A stretch of 64,000 nucleotides of DNA from Leptospira adleri (GCF_002811985.1 NZ_NPDU01000018.1:10777-74776); one strand, 5' to 3'. Numbered from the stretch's first letter, positions 11,806-24,173 are shown. Notes: generated from the letters alone by a model not told the origin. A program made the numbers and translations.

Positions 11806-12642
11806 TCATATGGACCCTACAATACGTTGTAGGGTTTTTTCTTTTTCCTCAAAGGGAAAAAAGTGAGTGGCTCCGGGCCATATTTCCAAAGTGGAATTTT
11901 TATTTCCTCGAACGATTCTTCTTGCGCCTTCCGGTGAACAGACTTCGTGCGGATCCGGAATGGTAATATGAGTTTCCGTTTTGATTCTTCCATACTGAAA
12001 CAAACTGAGATAGCTGATCGAATCGAAAATTTTCGCTTCCAATTCGGGAACACAACAAAGAAGAGCTTCCCCTTTGGGTCCGATCCGAAAGCAACTTTGA
12101 ATATAGTCTTCGTAGATCGCGTCGTCCCAACGAGAAAAGGACGGCGTTCTCTTGTAGATCTTACGAACCGTATCGAGGTCTTTGAATTCCCTTCTTCTTT
12201 TGATCGCGACTTTTGCAAGTGGGTTGTGAAATATCCAGGCATAGGTTACTTTCAAATAATCTAATACGACCGGATCGTTCGCTACGATCTTCCTGAATCT
12301 CTCGGGCGATTTGTAAGAAGCCAAAAGTAAACTAGCTCCTCCCAGAGAATGTCCGACTCCGATCAGATCGGAAAGATTTTCCGACTCGATAAGAGCCAAT
12401 ATTTGATCTCTAAAAAAATACCAGTTCTTAAATCGTAAGGTCGATTGAGATTCTCCATGTCCGGCGAAATCGAGCGCGACGACTCGATGCGTTTTTGAAA
12501 GAGCTTCTATGTAGAATTTATAAGTGAGGGCGCTGTATCCGTTCGCGTGACAAAGAAGAATCGTTTGCTTCGTTTTAGAATTCGGAGCCGTGTCGATATA
12601 GGAAAGAGTAAGTCCTCGGAAGGAGAATGTTTTTCTAAGCAT
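11806..12642 (-). CDS. Alpha/beta hydrolase
   Basis: A 278-residue cytosolic hydrolase of the alpha/beta fold. The oxyanion segment LLCHANGYS is at about 29-37, the nucleophile elbow GHSLGG places Ser99, and the catalytic histidine is probably His260 in GATHFF near the C-terminus. The DFAGHGES segment follows strand 4 as usual. The ATG at 12642 is preferred over a TTG ten codons upstream. Its 3' end contains the terminator hairpin of the convergent lipoprotein gene. The substrate is unknown; the divergent SMR-like gene starts 77 bases away and may share regulation. Confidence 0.82.
   Translation of the reverse strand: MLRKTFSFRGLTLSYIDTAPNSKTKQTILLCHANGYSALTYKFYIEALSKTHRVVALDFAGHGESQSTLRFKNWYFFRDQILALIESENLSDLIGVGHSLGGASLLLASYKSPERFRKIVANDPVVLDYLKVTYAWIFHNPLAKVAIKRRREFKDLDTVRKIYKRTPSFSRWDDAIYEDYIQSCFRIGPKGEALLCCVPELEAKIFDSISYLSLFQYGRIKTETHITIPDPHEVCSPEGARRIVRGNKNSTLEIWPGATHFFPFEEKEKTLQRIVGSI
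11814..11841 (+). terminator. Rho-independent terminator of the 11.0-11.7 kb lipoprotein gene
   Basis: A 9-bp perfect stem (ACCCTACAA paired with TTGTAGGGT) around a four-base loop TACG, followed by six T residues, C and five more T residues on the plus strand. It lies inside the last codons of the convergent hydrolase gene. Confidence 0.88.
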
Positions 12643-12718
12643 GTCGGAGAGATTTGACCTTGATCTTTCCAACTCCTGCGGTGAAGTGGTTTTCGTAAAG
12701 TCAAAACCGGAGCCTTCT

Positions 12719-13105
12719 ATGCAGATTCAAGTCCTTCTCGTCTTTATCATCGCTCTCGCATTCAACGCATTGGCCAATATTCTCATTAAGGCGAGTTCTT
12801 TGGGCGACGAGGCTTCGAAGCCGGAAGGAATTCAAGGGATTCTGCAAGTCGTCTTCAATCCCATTTTTATCGGCGGTCTTGCTTCTTTCGGTTTGGCTCT
12901 TCTCGGTTATCGTTTTGTTTTGGGAAAAGGACTTAAACTTTCTCTCGCTTATCCGGTTTTTACAAGCGCCGGTTTTATCATCGTCTTGATAGTTTCATCG
13001 TTCGCATTCAAAGAAAGGCTGACTTGGACGCAATGGGCCGGTATCGTTCTCATTCTCGCCGGTGTTTGGCTTTGTGCGGCGAATATGTTCGAAGCTAAGT
13101 CTTGA
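12719..13105 (+). CDS. SMR/EamA-like four-helix membrane transporter
   Basis: A 128-residue protein with four predicted transmembrane helices (about residues 3-22, 37-60, 71-93 and 102-122). The size and the LKLSLAYPVFTSAGFIIV segment fit the small multidrug resistance or EamA-like family. SMR proteins work as antiparallel dimers and exchange cationic compounds or guanidinium for protons. The conserved membrane glutamate of helix 1 in EmrE-type members is not present (helix 1 reads ALAFNALANILIKA), so a standard drug-exporter role is doubtful. The ATG at 12719 begins directly at the first helix. The gene is divergent from the hydrolase. Confidence 0.75.
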   Translation: MQIQVLLVFIIALAFNALANILIKASSLGDEASKPEGIQGILQVVFNPIFIGGLASFGLALLGYRFVLGKGLKLSLAYPVFTSAGFIIVLIVSSFAFKERLTWTQWAGIVLILAGVWLCAANMFEAKS

Positions 13106-13297
13106 TAACGGTTTCTTTTATTGATCGCGTATAAATTCTTCTTTTATTGTTTCAAGTTGAATTCTCTGAACCGGAGCCGTCTTTCAGGCTGAAAGTTCCC
13201 GGTTTCTCATATTTTATCCGATTGTTCCGATCGAGGGCGATTATCGGAAGCCGATCGGGGTCAAAAATTTCGGAACATTCGACTTCGCTTAACAAAC

Positions 13298-14374
13298 TCA
13301 TTGAAACTTCACTTGATAGATTTTATTGGCGCTGCTGTCCGCTACGAGCAGTCTTTGACGAAGGCAATCCACTTTAACTGCGCCGACGGCGATAAATGAA
13401 AAGGGGATCGTAGTAACTTTGAAAGTAGGATCCACCATTCGGATTTGATTCGAGCCGGAATCGGAAACGAACATATAACCTCCGTTATCCAAGGAGATGA
13501 ATGCGGGCGCGTTGAAGGAAGCGTTGGTGCGAACTCCGTCCACGCTGGCTCCGGTTCCGGTGCCCATCAAGGTGGAAACAATCTGATTTTTCAGATCCAC
13601 TTGTCGAATCCGATGGTCCTGCAAGTCGGCGACTAAGAGGACGTCGTCGTTTCGATCATAAGCGATTCCTAATGGAGCTTTGAATTGTGCGGTCGCGGCG
13701 TTCCCGTCCAGATATCCCAAGGTTCCTCCCGAAAGAGTACTTACGTTTCCGAAATTCAAATTGATTTTTCGAACATCACGATTGCTTAATTCTCCCACGT
13801 ATAAATTTCTTTCCCGATCGAAATCCATAAAAAAGGGGCCGTTGAAGAGCGACGTCGAACGATCTCCGTTTTGAATTCCGGACGTTCCCGTCGGACTTCC
13901 GGCGTATAAGGAGAATTGTTCGTTGGAATCGATCTTATAAATCTGTCCATTGCTCTTACACGTAACGTATTTATCGCCCGTCATCGGATCGAATTTAATT
14001 CCGGAAGGGTTGCCTAACGTGAACCCGCCGCTATTCAAAGTAGTCACGTTTCCGCTGGAATCGATTTTTCGAACCAGATTTGCGGTTTGATCGGAAACGT
14101 AGATATTTCCGGTAGTATCCACTTCGATTCCGAAGGGAGTGTTGAACGACGCGACCGACAAATTTCCGTCGATGCTCGCGGCGGTTCCGTTTCCGGCGAA
14201 AACCGTCACCACCGGATTGCCCGTAACTTTGAGTTTACACGCGAGACAATCCTTGAGCACACAATCTAAGAATGTGGATTCATACCAGGCTCGGCTCATC
14301 AAAACGCTCGGATTATATGTGGATTCGGAGGAACAGAAAAGTATGAAAGGAAGGAGAATTAGAATTTTATACAT
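13298..14374 (-). CDS. NHL-repeat lipoprotein
   Basis: A 358-residue probable surface or periplasmic lipoprotein. The signal MYKILILLPFILFC suggests lipidation at Cys14. From about residue 55 onward there are five to six NHL-type beta-propeller blades with recurring motifs such as FNTPFGIEVDTTGNIYVSD and FKAPLGIAYDRNDDVLLVAD, and repeated GNG/DGN loops. NHL propellers usually mediate protein or ligand binding. Four cysteines cluster early in the mature part (CVLKDCLACKLK and nearby). The ATG at 14374 begins the signal; a longer frame upstream adds 18 residues before it and is less likely. Confidence 0.85.
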   Translation of the reverse strand: MYKILILLPFILFCSSESTYNPSVLMSRAWYESTFLDCVLKDCLACKLKVTGNPVVTVFAGNGTAASIDGNLSVASFNTPFGIEVDTTGNIYVSDQTANLVRKIDSSGNVTTLNSGGFTLGNPSGIKFDPMTGDKYVTCKSNGQIYKIDSNEQFSLYAGSPTGTSGIQNGDRSTSLFNGPFFMDFDRERNLYVGELSNRDVRKINLNFGNVSTLSGGTLGYLDGNAATAQFKAPLGIAYDRNDDVLLVADLQDHRIRQVDLKNQIVSTLMGTGTGASVDGVRTNASFNAPAFISLDNGGYMFVSDSGSNQIRMVDPTFKVTTIPFSFIAVGAVKVDCLRQRLLVADSSANKIYQVKFQ

Positions 14375-14607
14375 CTTAGTTACCAAGATGATTGCAAATA
14401 TATACGGATTCGTCTTAGTTTCCAGCAATTTATTTCCAATTCAAAACGCGGATTTTGTTTCTTTTTAGAGCAATGCAATTTTTTCTAAAAGGTGAGTCGG
14501 AGATTTTCGGTTCCCATAGAAAAGAAAAATGAGAAAGAAAAAAGGGTTTCTCTTTCGGAACTTTTTTCTTATATGGGAATAGAATTTTCTTAGAAGGAAC
14601 GATTGAA

Positions 14608-15780
<1,173 letters not shown>

Positions 15781-16058
15781 AATCGGTTTGAAACAATGAG
15801 GACATCAAAATATTTTTCCAAACTAACCCCAAGAACGGTCGGGAACAGAACGTTCGTTCTTGGAAGAATGGCGCTATGAGTTGATTCTTCTTTTTTTAAG
15901 GACGGGAGAATTATCGGTTTATATATTCTTACTTTGAAATTATTAAAAACGCGTAAAACGAGTATGAACTCGGTTTTTTAACCCATATTTTGGTTTGATC
16001 TAATCGCTGTGAAAAAAAAAGTAGGATCAGAACACTCTCGTAAGAAGGGAAAAAATCG

Positions 16059-17222
<1,164 letters not shown>

Positions 17223-17285
17223 ACCTTCGATTCGAATAAAGTTCTACTCGATACAAGTTAGGTAGGACTTTATTCCAAAGAAGTC

Positions 17286-17320
17286 AAGGCGCCGGTCCTA
17301 AAGATCGAGCGCCTTTTTTA
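17286..17320 (+). terminator. Rho-independent terminator after the acyl-CoA dehydrogenase gene
   Basis: The stem AAGGCGC pairs with GCGCCTT across a 16-base loop and is followed by a run of T. A second, longer imperfect inverted repeat (AATAAAGTTCTAC with GTAGGACTTTATT, one G-U pair) lies just before it at about 17236-17275. Confidence 0.8.
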
Positions 17321-17571
17321 TACAAACCGCAAAACGAATATCTTTTAAAACTCTTCCCCTTTTTTCTTGGGACAAAGTCGCTCACTTACAAAAAAGGCCT
17401 TTCAAACCCGTGAATGGATGTTTCGCTTTTCGCGATTGCCGTAGTCGCACACGGCGCGAGACGTATCAAAGCTTCCCGCAAAAAACATTCAAATTTTAGA
17501 ATATATCAAATTAAGATTCTATTTTTAGAATTTTGTCTTTCCGTTCGATTCATATAATTCCGACATTCCAC

Positions 17572-18201
17572 CTATTTCGAATCTGTCTTTTTGTTTTTAC
17601 CCGACTTGGAACGGATTCTGCTCAAAGAAACCGCTGTGATTCCGAGATAAGAAGCGATATGATACTGCGGAACTAGATCTTCTATATTCGGATATGCTTC
17701 TTTTAAAATGTTGTATCTCGCTTCCGCGTCCAAAGCGAGAAGTTCGTATTCCCTTTTCGCCTTTTTTAGAAAAAGATTTTCCGCAACCTTCCTGCCGAGA
17801 CGTTCCCAAGCGATATGAGTTTCAAAAAGAGAATTCAGATTCTCAAAGTCGGCGACGGCAAGTTTACAATCCGTGATGGCCCTTATGTTGCAAGTGGACG
17901 GTTGTTTTGAAAGAAGATCGAAGTAGGAACCGGTAAATTCTCCGGGAAAATTAAAACTCTTTATGTACTCGTCGCCGTTCGGAGTGAGATAGTATTCCCT
18001 CAGAACCCCGGAAAAAACAAACGCATATTCGGTGGGAATTTTTCCCTGCTTGACGAGAAAGTCTCCGTAAGAAAGTTCACGGACAGAATATACGATTCCG
18101 GATTGGGACCAGACTTCTTTTGGAATCGGAGACATAGAATTGACCCTTTCATAGATCATCCACCATTCCGGATCGCTTTCTTTGATTTGAAAATCAGCCA
18201 C
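17572..18201 (-). CDS. Crp/Fnr-family transcriptional regulator
   Basis: A 209-residue regulator with an N-terminal cyclic-nucleotide-binding type beta barrel (about residues 25-140, with YGDFLVKQGKIPTEYAFVFSG and FPGEFTGSYFDLL) and a C-terminal winged helix (HIASYLGITAVSLSRIR). It lacks the cysteines of the FNR iron-sulfur cluster. The frame opens with GTG at 18201; a GGGAG lies directly against it, too close to be ideal, and an ATG at 18159 is possible. The gene follows the lipoprotein hydrolase gene on the same strand with 41 bases between them. The ligand is unknown. Confidence 0.8.
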   Translation of the reverse strand: MADFQIKESDPEWWMIYERVNSMSPIPKEVWSQSGIVYSVRELSYGDFLVKQGKIPTEYAFVFSGVLREYYLTPNGDEYIKSFNFPGEFTGSYFDLLSKQPSTCNIRAITDCKLAVADFENLNSLFETHIAWERLGRKVAENLFLKKAKREYELLALDAEARYNILKEAYPNIEDLVPQYHIASYLGITAVSLSRIRSKSGKNKKTDSK

Positions 18202-18242
18202 TCCCTTCAGTGAAGTTCGAAAGGAGTTTTTGGCAAATCTTA

Positions 18243-19169
18243 TTAACGAATCGATTTCAGAAAAGGAATCGCAGCTTCGAGAAATCCCTCCGGATCCTCC
18301 GCAAAAGGAACGTGTCCCGTTTTTAAAAAAACGAGCCGGGAACCTTTGATCTTGTCGTGAAGCCTTTCTCCCAGCTCCGGCACGATCACAGGGTCCATTT
18401 CTCCCCAGACGATCAGAGTCGGCGCCGTGATCTTTGCTACCTTTTCTCTGAGATCGTGTCTTTCATCGGAGAAACTTTTCCAGATCGCGGCCCGGACGTT
18501 TTTAGAACCTTCCACTCTTTTCCGTTCCTCGATTCTCGTAAGAATCGATTTTGTATAAGGATTCTCCACTTTGATATAATAGTTCGGAAATGCGTTCCAA
18601 GTCGCTCCCGTAAACCAAAGACTACTCATGAGTTTGACGAACATTCTCGTTTTGAAATCGGGATCGTTCATCCCGCCGGTATCCACGAGAATTAAACCTT
18701 TTACTAAATTAGGCTTATCTAATGCAATTCTCATGGAGGCGTAACCTCCGAGGGAATTACCGATCAGAACAGCGCCTTTCGGAGCGAGAAGTTCCACGAG
18801 TTCCGGAAGAATATCCGCGTAAGACACCGCGGAGGCGGAATCTACAGGATTCGGAAATCCGGAACTTCCATGACCGGGCCAATCCACGCTGATCACACGA
18901 AAGGATTCGGACAACTTGGGAACGACCGCGTCGAAGTCCCTATGATCGTGACCGGGACCTGCGGAGTGAAGGAGAATCAACGTTTCTCCTTTTCCACGGA
19001 TCCAATACGCGATGGAACCTTGTCTGCTCTGAAATATTCCGGAAGGTTTTTCTTCCGATTGGATTGTGGATTTTTCCGTAGCGGCGGTTTGCATTTCCTG
19101 TCCTCCCGAACAAACGATCATCGCGAGTCCGATCCAAAAGATCGTAAAAATTTGAGTTCGAAGTTTCAT
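18243..19169 (-). CDS. Alpha/beta hydrolase, probable lipoprotein
   Basis: A 308-residue hydrolase exported as a lipoprotein: the signal ends in LAMIVC, making Cys20 the likely lipidated residue. The alpha/beta hydrolase fold shows LLHSAGPGHDH (oxyanion region, about 66-76), VDWPGHGSSG near 95-104, the nucleophile elbow GNSLGG with Ser139, the acid in WGEMDPV and the histidine in LKTGHVPFAEDPEG. It could be an esterase or haloperoxidase-like enzyme of the periplasm or surface. It sits 84 bases after the ECF41 sigma factor gene on the same strand and may be read through from that operon. Confidence 0.83.
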   Translation of the reverse strand: MKLRTQIFTIFWIGLAMIVCSGGQEMQTAATEKSTIQSEEKPSGIFQSRQGSIAYWIRGKGETLILLHSAGPGHDHRDFDAVVPKLSESFRVISVDWPGHGSSGFPNPVDSASAVSYADILPELVELLAPKGAVLIGNSLGGYASMRIALDKPNLVKGLILVDTGGMNDPDFKTRMFVKLMSSLWFTGATWNAFPNYYIKVENPYTKSILTRIEERKRVEGSKNVRAAIWKSFSDERHDLREKVAKITAPTLIVWGEMDPVIVPELGERLHDKIKGSRLVFLKTGHVPFAEDPEGFLEAAIPFLKSIR

Positions 19170-19253
19170 ACTCAGGAATTCTGAATCGGGAAATAAAAAA
19201 TGTCAAGGTTCGAAGAGTTTCAAAACGGAGGAATTCGATTATCCTATGTTAAT

Positions 19254-20258
19254 TTACTTTTTTCGGGAGATCGCCCAGTGAACGAGTTTCAAAAGAGGTT
19301 TGGTCCAAACCGGCGGTTGACGATTTGCGGAAGCCGACTTCGGAAAAAGAAGGAAGAATTCGAGAGGGACCAGTATTCCTCTTTCGAGCAGGTCGTTTTT
19401 ATCTTTGTAAGCGGAGAATTTGTCCTCGTTCATCATCGTATAGATATAAGAGATTCCGTTTTCATCCATCAGATAACTTCTGAGATAAACCGGCCGATCC
19501 CGATGATAGACGATGATACTTTCGGATCCGTTCGTTTCGGTAAAGAAGAATTCCGTTTTGGAGAAGAGTCTATTTCTCGAAGTGCGGATAAGAAAGGACG
19601 CGATTCTTTCCTTCCCGAAAAGAGGAATCCTAGCGGCGTGTACTTTTCCTCCTCCATCCGACCAGAGTTCGATATCTTCCTTTAGAAACGGAAGCAGTAG
19701 TTCCGGTTGGCCTTTCGAAGCAGCGAGTAAAAAACTATGGAGCAGTTTTCTTTTCGTCTCCTTATCGGGAGAAAACTTTTTTCTTCCGGATTTGAGGGAA
19801 TCCTTCGCGCGTTTGAGCGTTTGTCTGCAGTTGTCCTGCGTTTTCCCGACGGCTTCGGAGATCAACTTGTAGTCCAAATCGAAGGATTCTCTTAAAATGA
19901 AGACGGCCCTTTCAATCGGATTCAATTTTTCTAATAGATGAAGAAAGGCGAGGTCCAGGGTTTCCGGATCCGGTTCTTCCGTATCCGAGCTCGTAGGAAT
20001 CGGTTCCGGAAGCCAGGGGCCGATATAGGTCTCCCGTTTATTTTTTACCTTTCGAAGCATGTCCAAGGAAAGTCTCGTTGCGATCGTGGAAAGAAAGGCT
20101 TTCGGAGACCGAATGTTTTCGTTGCCGGAACGTTCCCAGCGAAGAAAGGATTCCTGGACGATATCTTCCGCGTCGCTGACGCTTCCCGTCATACGATAAG
20201 CGATTCCGAAGACGAGAGTTTTGTGTTCTAAAAATTGTCCGAGTTTGTCCAAGATCAT
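19254..20258 (-). CDS. ECF41-group sigma factor with fused SnoaL-like regulatory domain
   Basis: A 334-residue sigma factor of the SigJ/ECF41 group. Region 2 lies at about residues 8-75 and region 4 at about 100-155 (LNPIERAVFILRESFDLDYK and DNCRQTLKRAKDSL). The linker carries the group signature WLPEP (82-86), and the C-terminal SnoaL-like extension carries DGGGK (201-205) and NEDKF (277-281), close to the DGGGR and NPDKL signatures of ECF41. In this group the extension replaces a separate anti-sigma factor. The ATG at 20258 overlaps the stop of the FAD oxidoreductase gene by four bases, so the two form one operon, matching the known ECF41 habit of lying beside an oxidoreductase, epimerase or decarboxylase gene. 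Confidence 0.92.
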   Translation of the reverse strand: MILDKLGQFLEHKTLVFGIAYRMTGSVSDAEDIVQESFLRWERSGNENIRSPKAFLSTIATRLSLDMLRKVKNKRETYIGPWLPEPIPTSSDTEEPDPETLDLAFLHLLEKLNPIERAVFILRESFDLDYKLISEAVGKTQDNCRQTLKRAKDSLKSGRKKFSPDKETKRKLLHSFLLAASKGQPELLLPFLKEDIELWSDGGGKVHAARIPLFGKERIASFLIRTSRNRLFSKTEFFFTETNGSESIIVYHRDRPVYLRSYLMDENGISYIYTMMNEDKFSAYKDKNDLLERGILVPLEFFLLFPKSASANRQPPVWTKPLLKLVHWAISRKK

Positions 20259-21448
20259 TTCTCCGTTGGAGTCGCCAAAACGTCCGCGCGGAACTCTTCT
20301 TTGATAGTGGGAAAGGATTTCCAAAAATAAAAGTCGAATCTTTTTTCCAAACGAAAAGACAACACGGTAAATTTACAAATCAACTCTTTGATCCAGACCG
20401 CGCTTCTGGAAGTCCAAATTTTTCGAGTCGGAGAATCGTCAGGTTCCGATTCTTGAATGACTCCATCCTTTCTTCCCAAGCTCACGTTTCGACCCAAGTA
20501 AGCGAGGGAAAACGAATCTTTTCCCTTTTTAGATTTTGTTCCCAGTCGATAGGACAATCTTTCCGCGGCGTAGATTCCCATCGGAAGCGCGGTCGCACAA
20601 GCCATCTTGAGGTGATCGTAACCGGAAGAGACGATCTGCACAGAGTCGCCGGCTCCGAGGATCTCGGGATGATTTTCCACTTCCAAAAACGAGTTCACGT
20701 AAACCTGACCGATCGGATTGGTTCTCAAACCCGCGGCCGTTCCTATCGGAGAGGCGGAGAATCCGTTCGCCAATATGCAGACGTCGTGGAGGATCGTCTT
20801 TCCTTCGATCGTAACGAGCCGATCTTTTTCATATTTTAGAATTTTAGAATTTTCTAATAATCTAACCTTGTTTTTCAAAAAGAATTCTTTTATTTTAACG
20901 ATCGCTTCCGCAGAAAATCCTTTTCCGAGGATATCCGCGTCGACGAGCGTGATTTGAATATCCGGGAATTGTGTCGCGAGTTCGGAAGCTGCTTCGATTC
21001 CGCTGAGTCCGGCTCCCAAAACGGTGACGTTCGCGGTTTTCATTTTTTTAAGAATTCCGAACATTCTGCCGCAATCGTCCGGCTCCGTGAGTTGCACGTA
21101 TTGTTCCGTAAATTTGGAAACTTTCGATCCTGAAATCCCGAGGGAATAGATCAAAAAATCGTAGGGATGTGTTTTCCCGTTTTCTAAGACGATCCGTTTT
21201 TTTTGAACTTCGATTTTTTCGATTTTAGAAATTACCAGATTTACTTTGTCGTGCAGCAGGGAACGTACTGAATATTGTTTCTTGAGAGTTCCCGCGAGCG
21301 CTTGATGATTTCGGATTCTTTCCTGAAACTCTTCTTTTGCGGTAATCAAAGTGATTTCCAAGGGAAGTTTTTTTCTAGCAAGACGGTTGGCTGCGATGAT
21401 TCCAGCGTAACCTCCTCCCGCGATCAAAACTTTATGGGTTTGCGACAT
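20255..21448 (-). CDS. FAD-dependent NAD(P)H oxidoreductase (NDH-2-like)
   Basis: A 397-residue flavoprotein of the pyridine-nucleotide-disulfide oxidoreductase/NDH-2 type. It has two Rossmann motifs, GGGYAGI (11-17) for FAD and GAGLSGIE (145-152) for NAD(P)H, and the FAD-binding GAGDS segment near 280. The C-terminal 60 residues contain moderately hydrophobic segments that may touch the membrane, as in NDH-2. It would move electrons from NAD(P)H to a quinone or another small acceptor. A strong ribosome site (GGAGG) precedes the ATG, and a candidate ECF41 promoter lies 24 bases upstream. Its stop overlaps the sigma factor start, so it is the likely target of that sigma factor. Confidence 0.88.
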   Translation of the reverse strand: MSQTHKVLIAGGGYAGIIAANRLARKKLPLEITLITAKEEFQERIRNHQALAGTLKKQYSVRSLLHDKVNLVISKIEKIEVQKKRIVLENGKTHPYDFLIYSLGISGSKVSKFTEQYVQLTEPDDCGRMFGILKKMKTANVTVLGAGLSGIEAASELATQFPDIQITLVDADILGKGFSAEAIVKIKEFFLKNKVRLLENSKILKYEKDRLVTIEGKTILHDVCILANGFSASPIGTAAGLRTNPIGQVYVNSFLEVENHPEILGAGDSVQIVSSGYDHLKMACATALPMGIYAAERLSYRLGTKSKKGKDSFSLAYLGRNVSLGRKDGVIQESEPDDSPTRKIWTSRSAVWIKELICKFTVLSFRLEKRFDFYFWKSFPTIKEEFRADVLATPTEK

Positions 21449-21471
21449 GTCCGCCTCCGTTTCAAAAGGAA

Positions 21472-21498
21472 GACGCGTTTCAAGGCCGGTTCGTGACG
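21472..21498 (-). promoter_or_regulatory. Candidate ECF41-type promoter for the oxidoreductase-sigma operon
   Basis: On the minus strand, CGTCACG (21492-21498) is followed after exactly 16 bases by CGTC (21472-21475). The published ECF41 promoter is, to my recollection, TGTCACA, about 16 bases, then CGTC. The -10 element lies 23 bases before the ATG at 21448, leaving a short leader that contains the GGAGG ribosome site. This supports autoregulation of the operon by its own sigma factor. Confidence 0.6.
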
Positions 21499-21647
21499 GG
21501 AAAGAAAAAATTTCGAAACGAGATTCTTAGATTCTTCCTTTAGAAAATCGGCCGATTTTCCTTTTCTGAATGTGTAATTAGAATTGTTCTAAATTCGAAT
21601 TGACAGATGAGCTTGGGATTCAAACCATTGACCCAGGATGGTCCAAC

Positions 21648-22598
<951 letters not shown>

Positions 22599-22806
22599 AA
22601 TTTTCTACGTCGTTTTTCGGATCGGGTTGAGCGCGTTTTGCGAAATCTAAAATGCGGGATTCATACAAAGGATTTTACTTTTAGAAACTGGATTTTTTCG
22701 GTCCTTCCGGATTTAGGGACTGGTCTTAGATAAGAATCGAAACGAGCAGCTTAACGATCCGTTTTTTAATTTGGAAATTTATTTCAGAAAACGTTTTCAA
22801 GAGATG

Positions 22807-23235
22807 TCAGTTTCCGGAATCGATTTTTTCTAGAAGTGAAATCAGGATTCTTCTTTCATCATAAGTAGTGTGTTTGTAAATTCTCGCGAACATCTTTCGG
22901 GAGGAACGAATCACCGCGGCCCTCGCGGCTTTTCCTTTTTCGGTTAAGATGATTTCGGAAATCCGCGAATCCTCCAAATTTTTGAACCGTTCCACATAAC
23001 CGTTAGCGACCAATCGTTTTACGATTTGTGTCACGGTCGATCGATCTCTGAAAACTTTCTTCGAGATAGAAGTCATAGACTCCGGCATCTTATTGCGAAG
23101 CGCGCAGAGGACGGCTCCTTGAGGCGGGCTTATGTCTTTGTATCCTTCCTTTTTGTAACTTAAAGAAAGACTAAAAAAGATCCTTTCCGAAATACCGGAG
23201 AGGAGGTGTACGATTTTTTCGGGTTGTACGCTCAT
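22807..23235 (-). CDS. MarR-family transcriptional regulator
   Basis: A 142-residue winged-helix dimeric regulator. The DNA-binding region spans about residues 35-100, with MTSISKKVFRDRSTVTQIVKRL as the recognition helix region and ERFKNLEDSRISEIILTEKG as the wing with the DxR motif typical of MarR. The start ATG is at 23235. It is divergent from a two-gene unit (thioesterase-like protein and methyltransferase) with 110 bases between, containing an imperfect palindrome, so it probably controls both directions. The ligand is unknown. Confidence 0.9.
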   Translation of the reverse strand: MSVQPEKIVHLLSGISERIFFSLSLSYKKEGYKDISPPQGAVLCALRNKMPESMTSISKKVFRDRSTVTQIVKRLVANGYVERFKNLEDSRISEIILTEKGKAARAAVIRSSRKMFARIYKHTTYDERRILISLLEKIDSGN

Positions 23236-23252
23236 ACGACGGAACTCCTAAA

Positions 23253-23278
23253 AATACTTGGTACTAAAAGCAAATACT
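23253..23278. promoter_or_regulatory. Candidate MarR operator in the divergent intergenic region
   Basis: AATACTTG (23253-23260) and CAAATACT (23271-23278) form an imperfect inverted repeat, six of eight positions matching, with a 10-base spacer. It lies 18 bases upstream of the MarR start codon. The position fits autoregulation, but the palindrome is short. Confidence 0.35.
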
Positions 23279-23345
23279 GACATCGGAGATTCTTCTTTCG
23301 ATCAATTACGTTGACCGATCCCGTTCGAAATATACACAAATCCTT

Positions 23346-24137
23346 ATGAAACAAACTTCATCCACTTTTAACTTTGAAACTATCGAGATCAACGAAAAAT
23401 ACTGCGGCCCTCCTAAGAGCGGAAACGGGGGATACATCGCGGGAATTACGGCGAATCCGATTCAGAAAGACGCGGCGGTTATTAAAATCAAATCGCCCGG
23501 TCCGTTGAACGAAACCTTGTATTACTCTCTAAATTCCGGCACGAATGGAATTAAATTATTGAGTAAAGAAACCGACGCGGTCATCGCGGAAGCTCAGGAG
23601 GATCCTGAATTCTTTATGGATGTTCCAGAGTTGACTTCTTCCATCTTGGAAGACATTCGGAATCCGGAAGAGGAATACCTGGGTTTTCAGAGACATCCTT
23701 TTCCTACTTGTTTCGTATGCGGTCCGAAACGAAATCACGAGGACGGTATGAGAATATTTGCCGCGAAGATCGCGGATCAAAAAGGTTTCAGCCATCTTCA
23801 CGGCGCGTTCTGGAACCCTTGGAAGGATCTAGGCGGAGCGGACGGAAAAATTCGAAACGAAATCGTGTGGGCGGCGTTGGATTGTCCCGGAGGTTTTGCG
23901 GTCTCTTACGTGGATCCGACGATGATCGTTCTCGTAAAACTGCGCGGAAGAATTTTGGAGAGTTTATTCACGGAAGTTCCGTATGCGATTTTGTCCTGGG
24001 AAATAGGAAGGAATCGCAGGCAGAGGACGCCTGGGACCGCGATCTATCGGATTGAGGACCGCAAATGTGTGGCGTATTCCGAGGCGTTATGGATGGTTCC
24101 CGGGAACTGGAATCCGGAAAATCAAAAAGAAATATAA
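23346..24137 (+). CDS. Hotdog/thioesterase-like protein of unknown function
   Basis: A 263-residue cytosolic protein. The motif GPPKSGNGGYIAG (21-33) resembles the start of thioesterase-superfamily (TesB or acyl-CoA-binding hotdog) domains, and a second half begins after a conserved-looking PTCFVCGPKR (Cys122, Cys125), giving a double-hotdog appearance with ALDCPGGFAVSY in the second half. If the reading is right it may bind or hydrolyse an acyl-CoA, but no catalytic residue can be named. It starts 110 bases from a divergent MarR gene and is followed after 36 bases by a methyltransferase gene. Confidence 0.6.
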   Translation: MKQTSSTFNFETIEINEKYCGPPKSGNGGYIAGITANPIQKDAAVIKIKSPGPLNETLYYSLNSGTNGIKLLSKETDAVIAEAQEDPEFFMDVPELTSSILEDIRNPEEEYLGFQRHPFPTCFVCGPKRNHEDGMRIFAAKIADQKGFSHLHGAFWNPWKDLGGADGKIRNEIVWAALDCPGGFAVSYVDPTMIVLVKLRGRILESLFTEVPYAILSWEIGRNRRQRTPGTAIYRIEDRKCVAYSEALWMVPGNWNPENQKEI

Positions 24138-24173
24138 AATCATAATATTCTAAAATGGATGGGAGGGCCCGTC

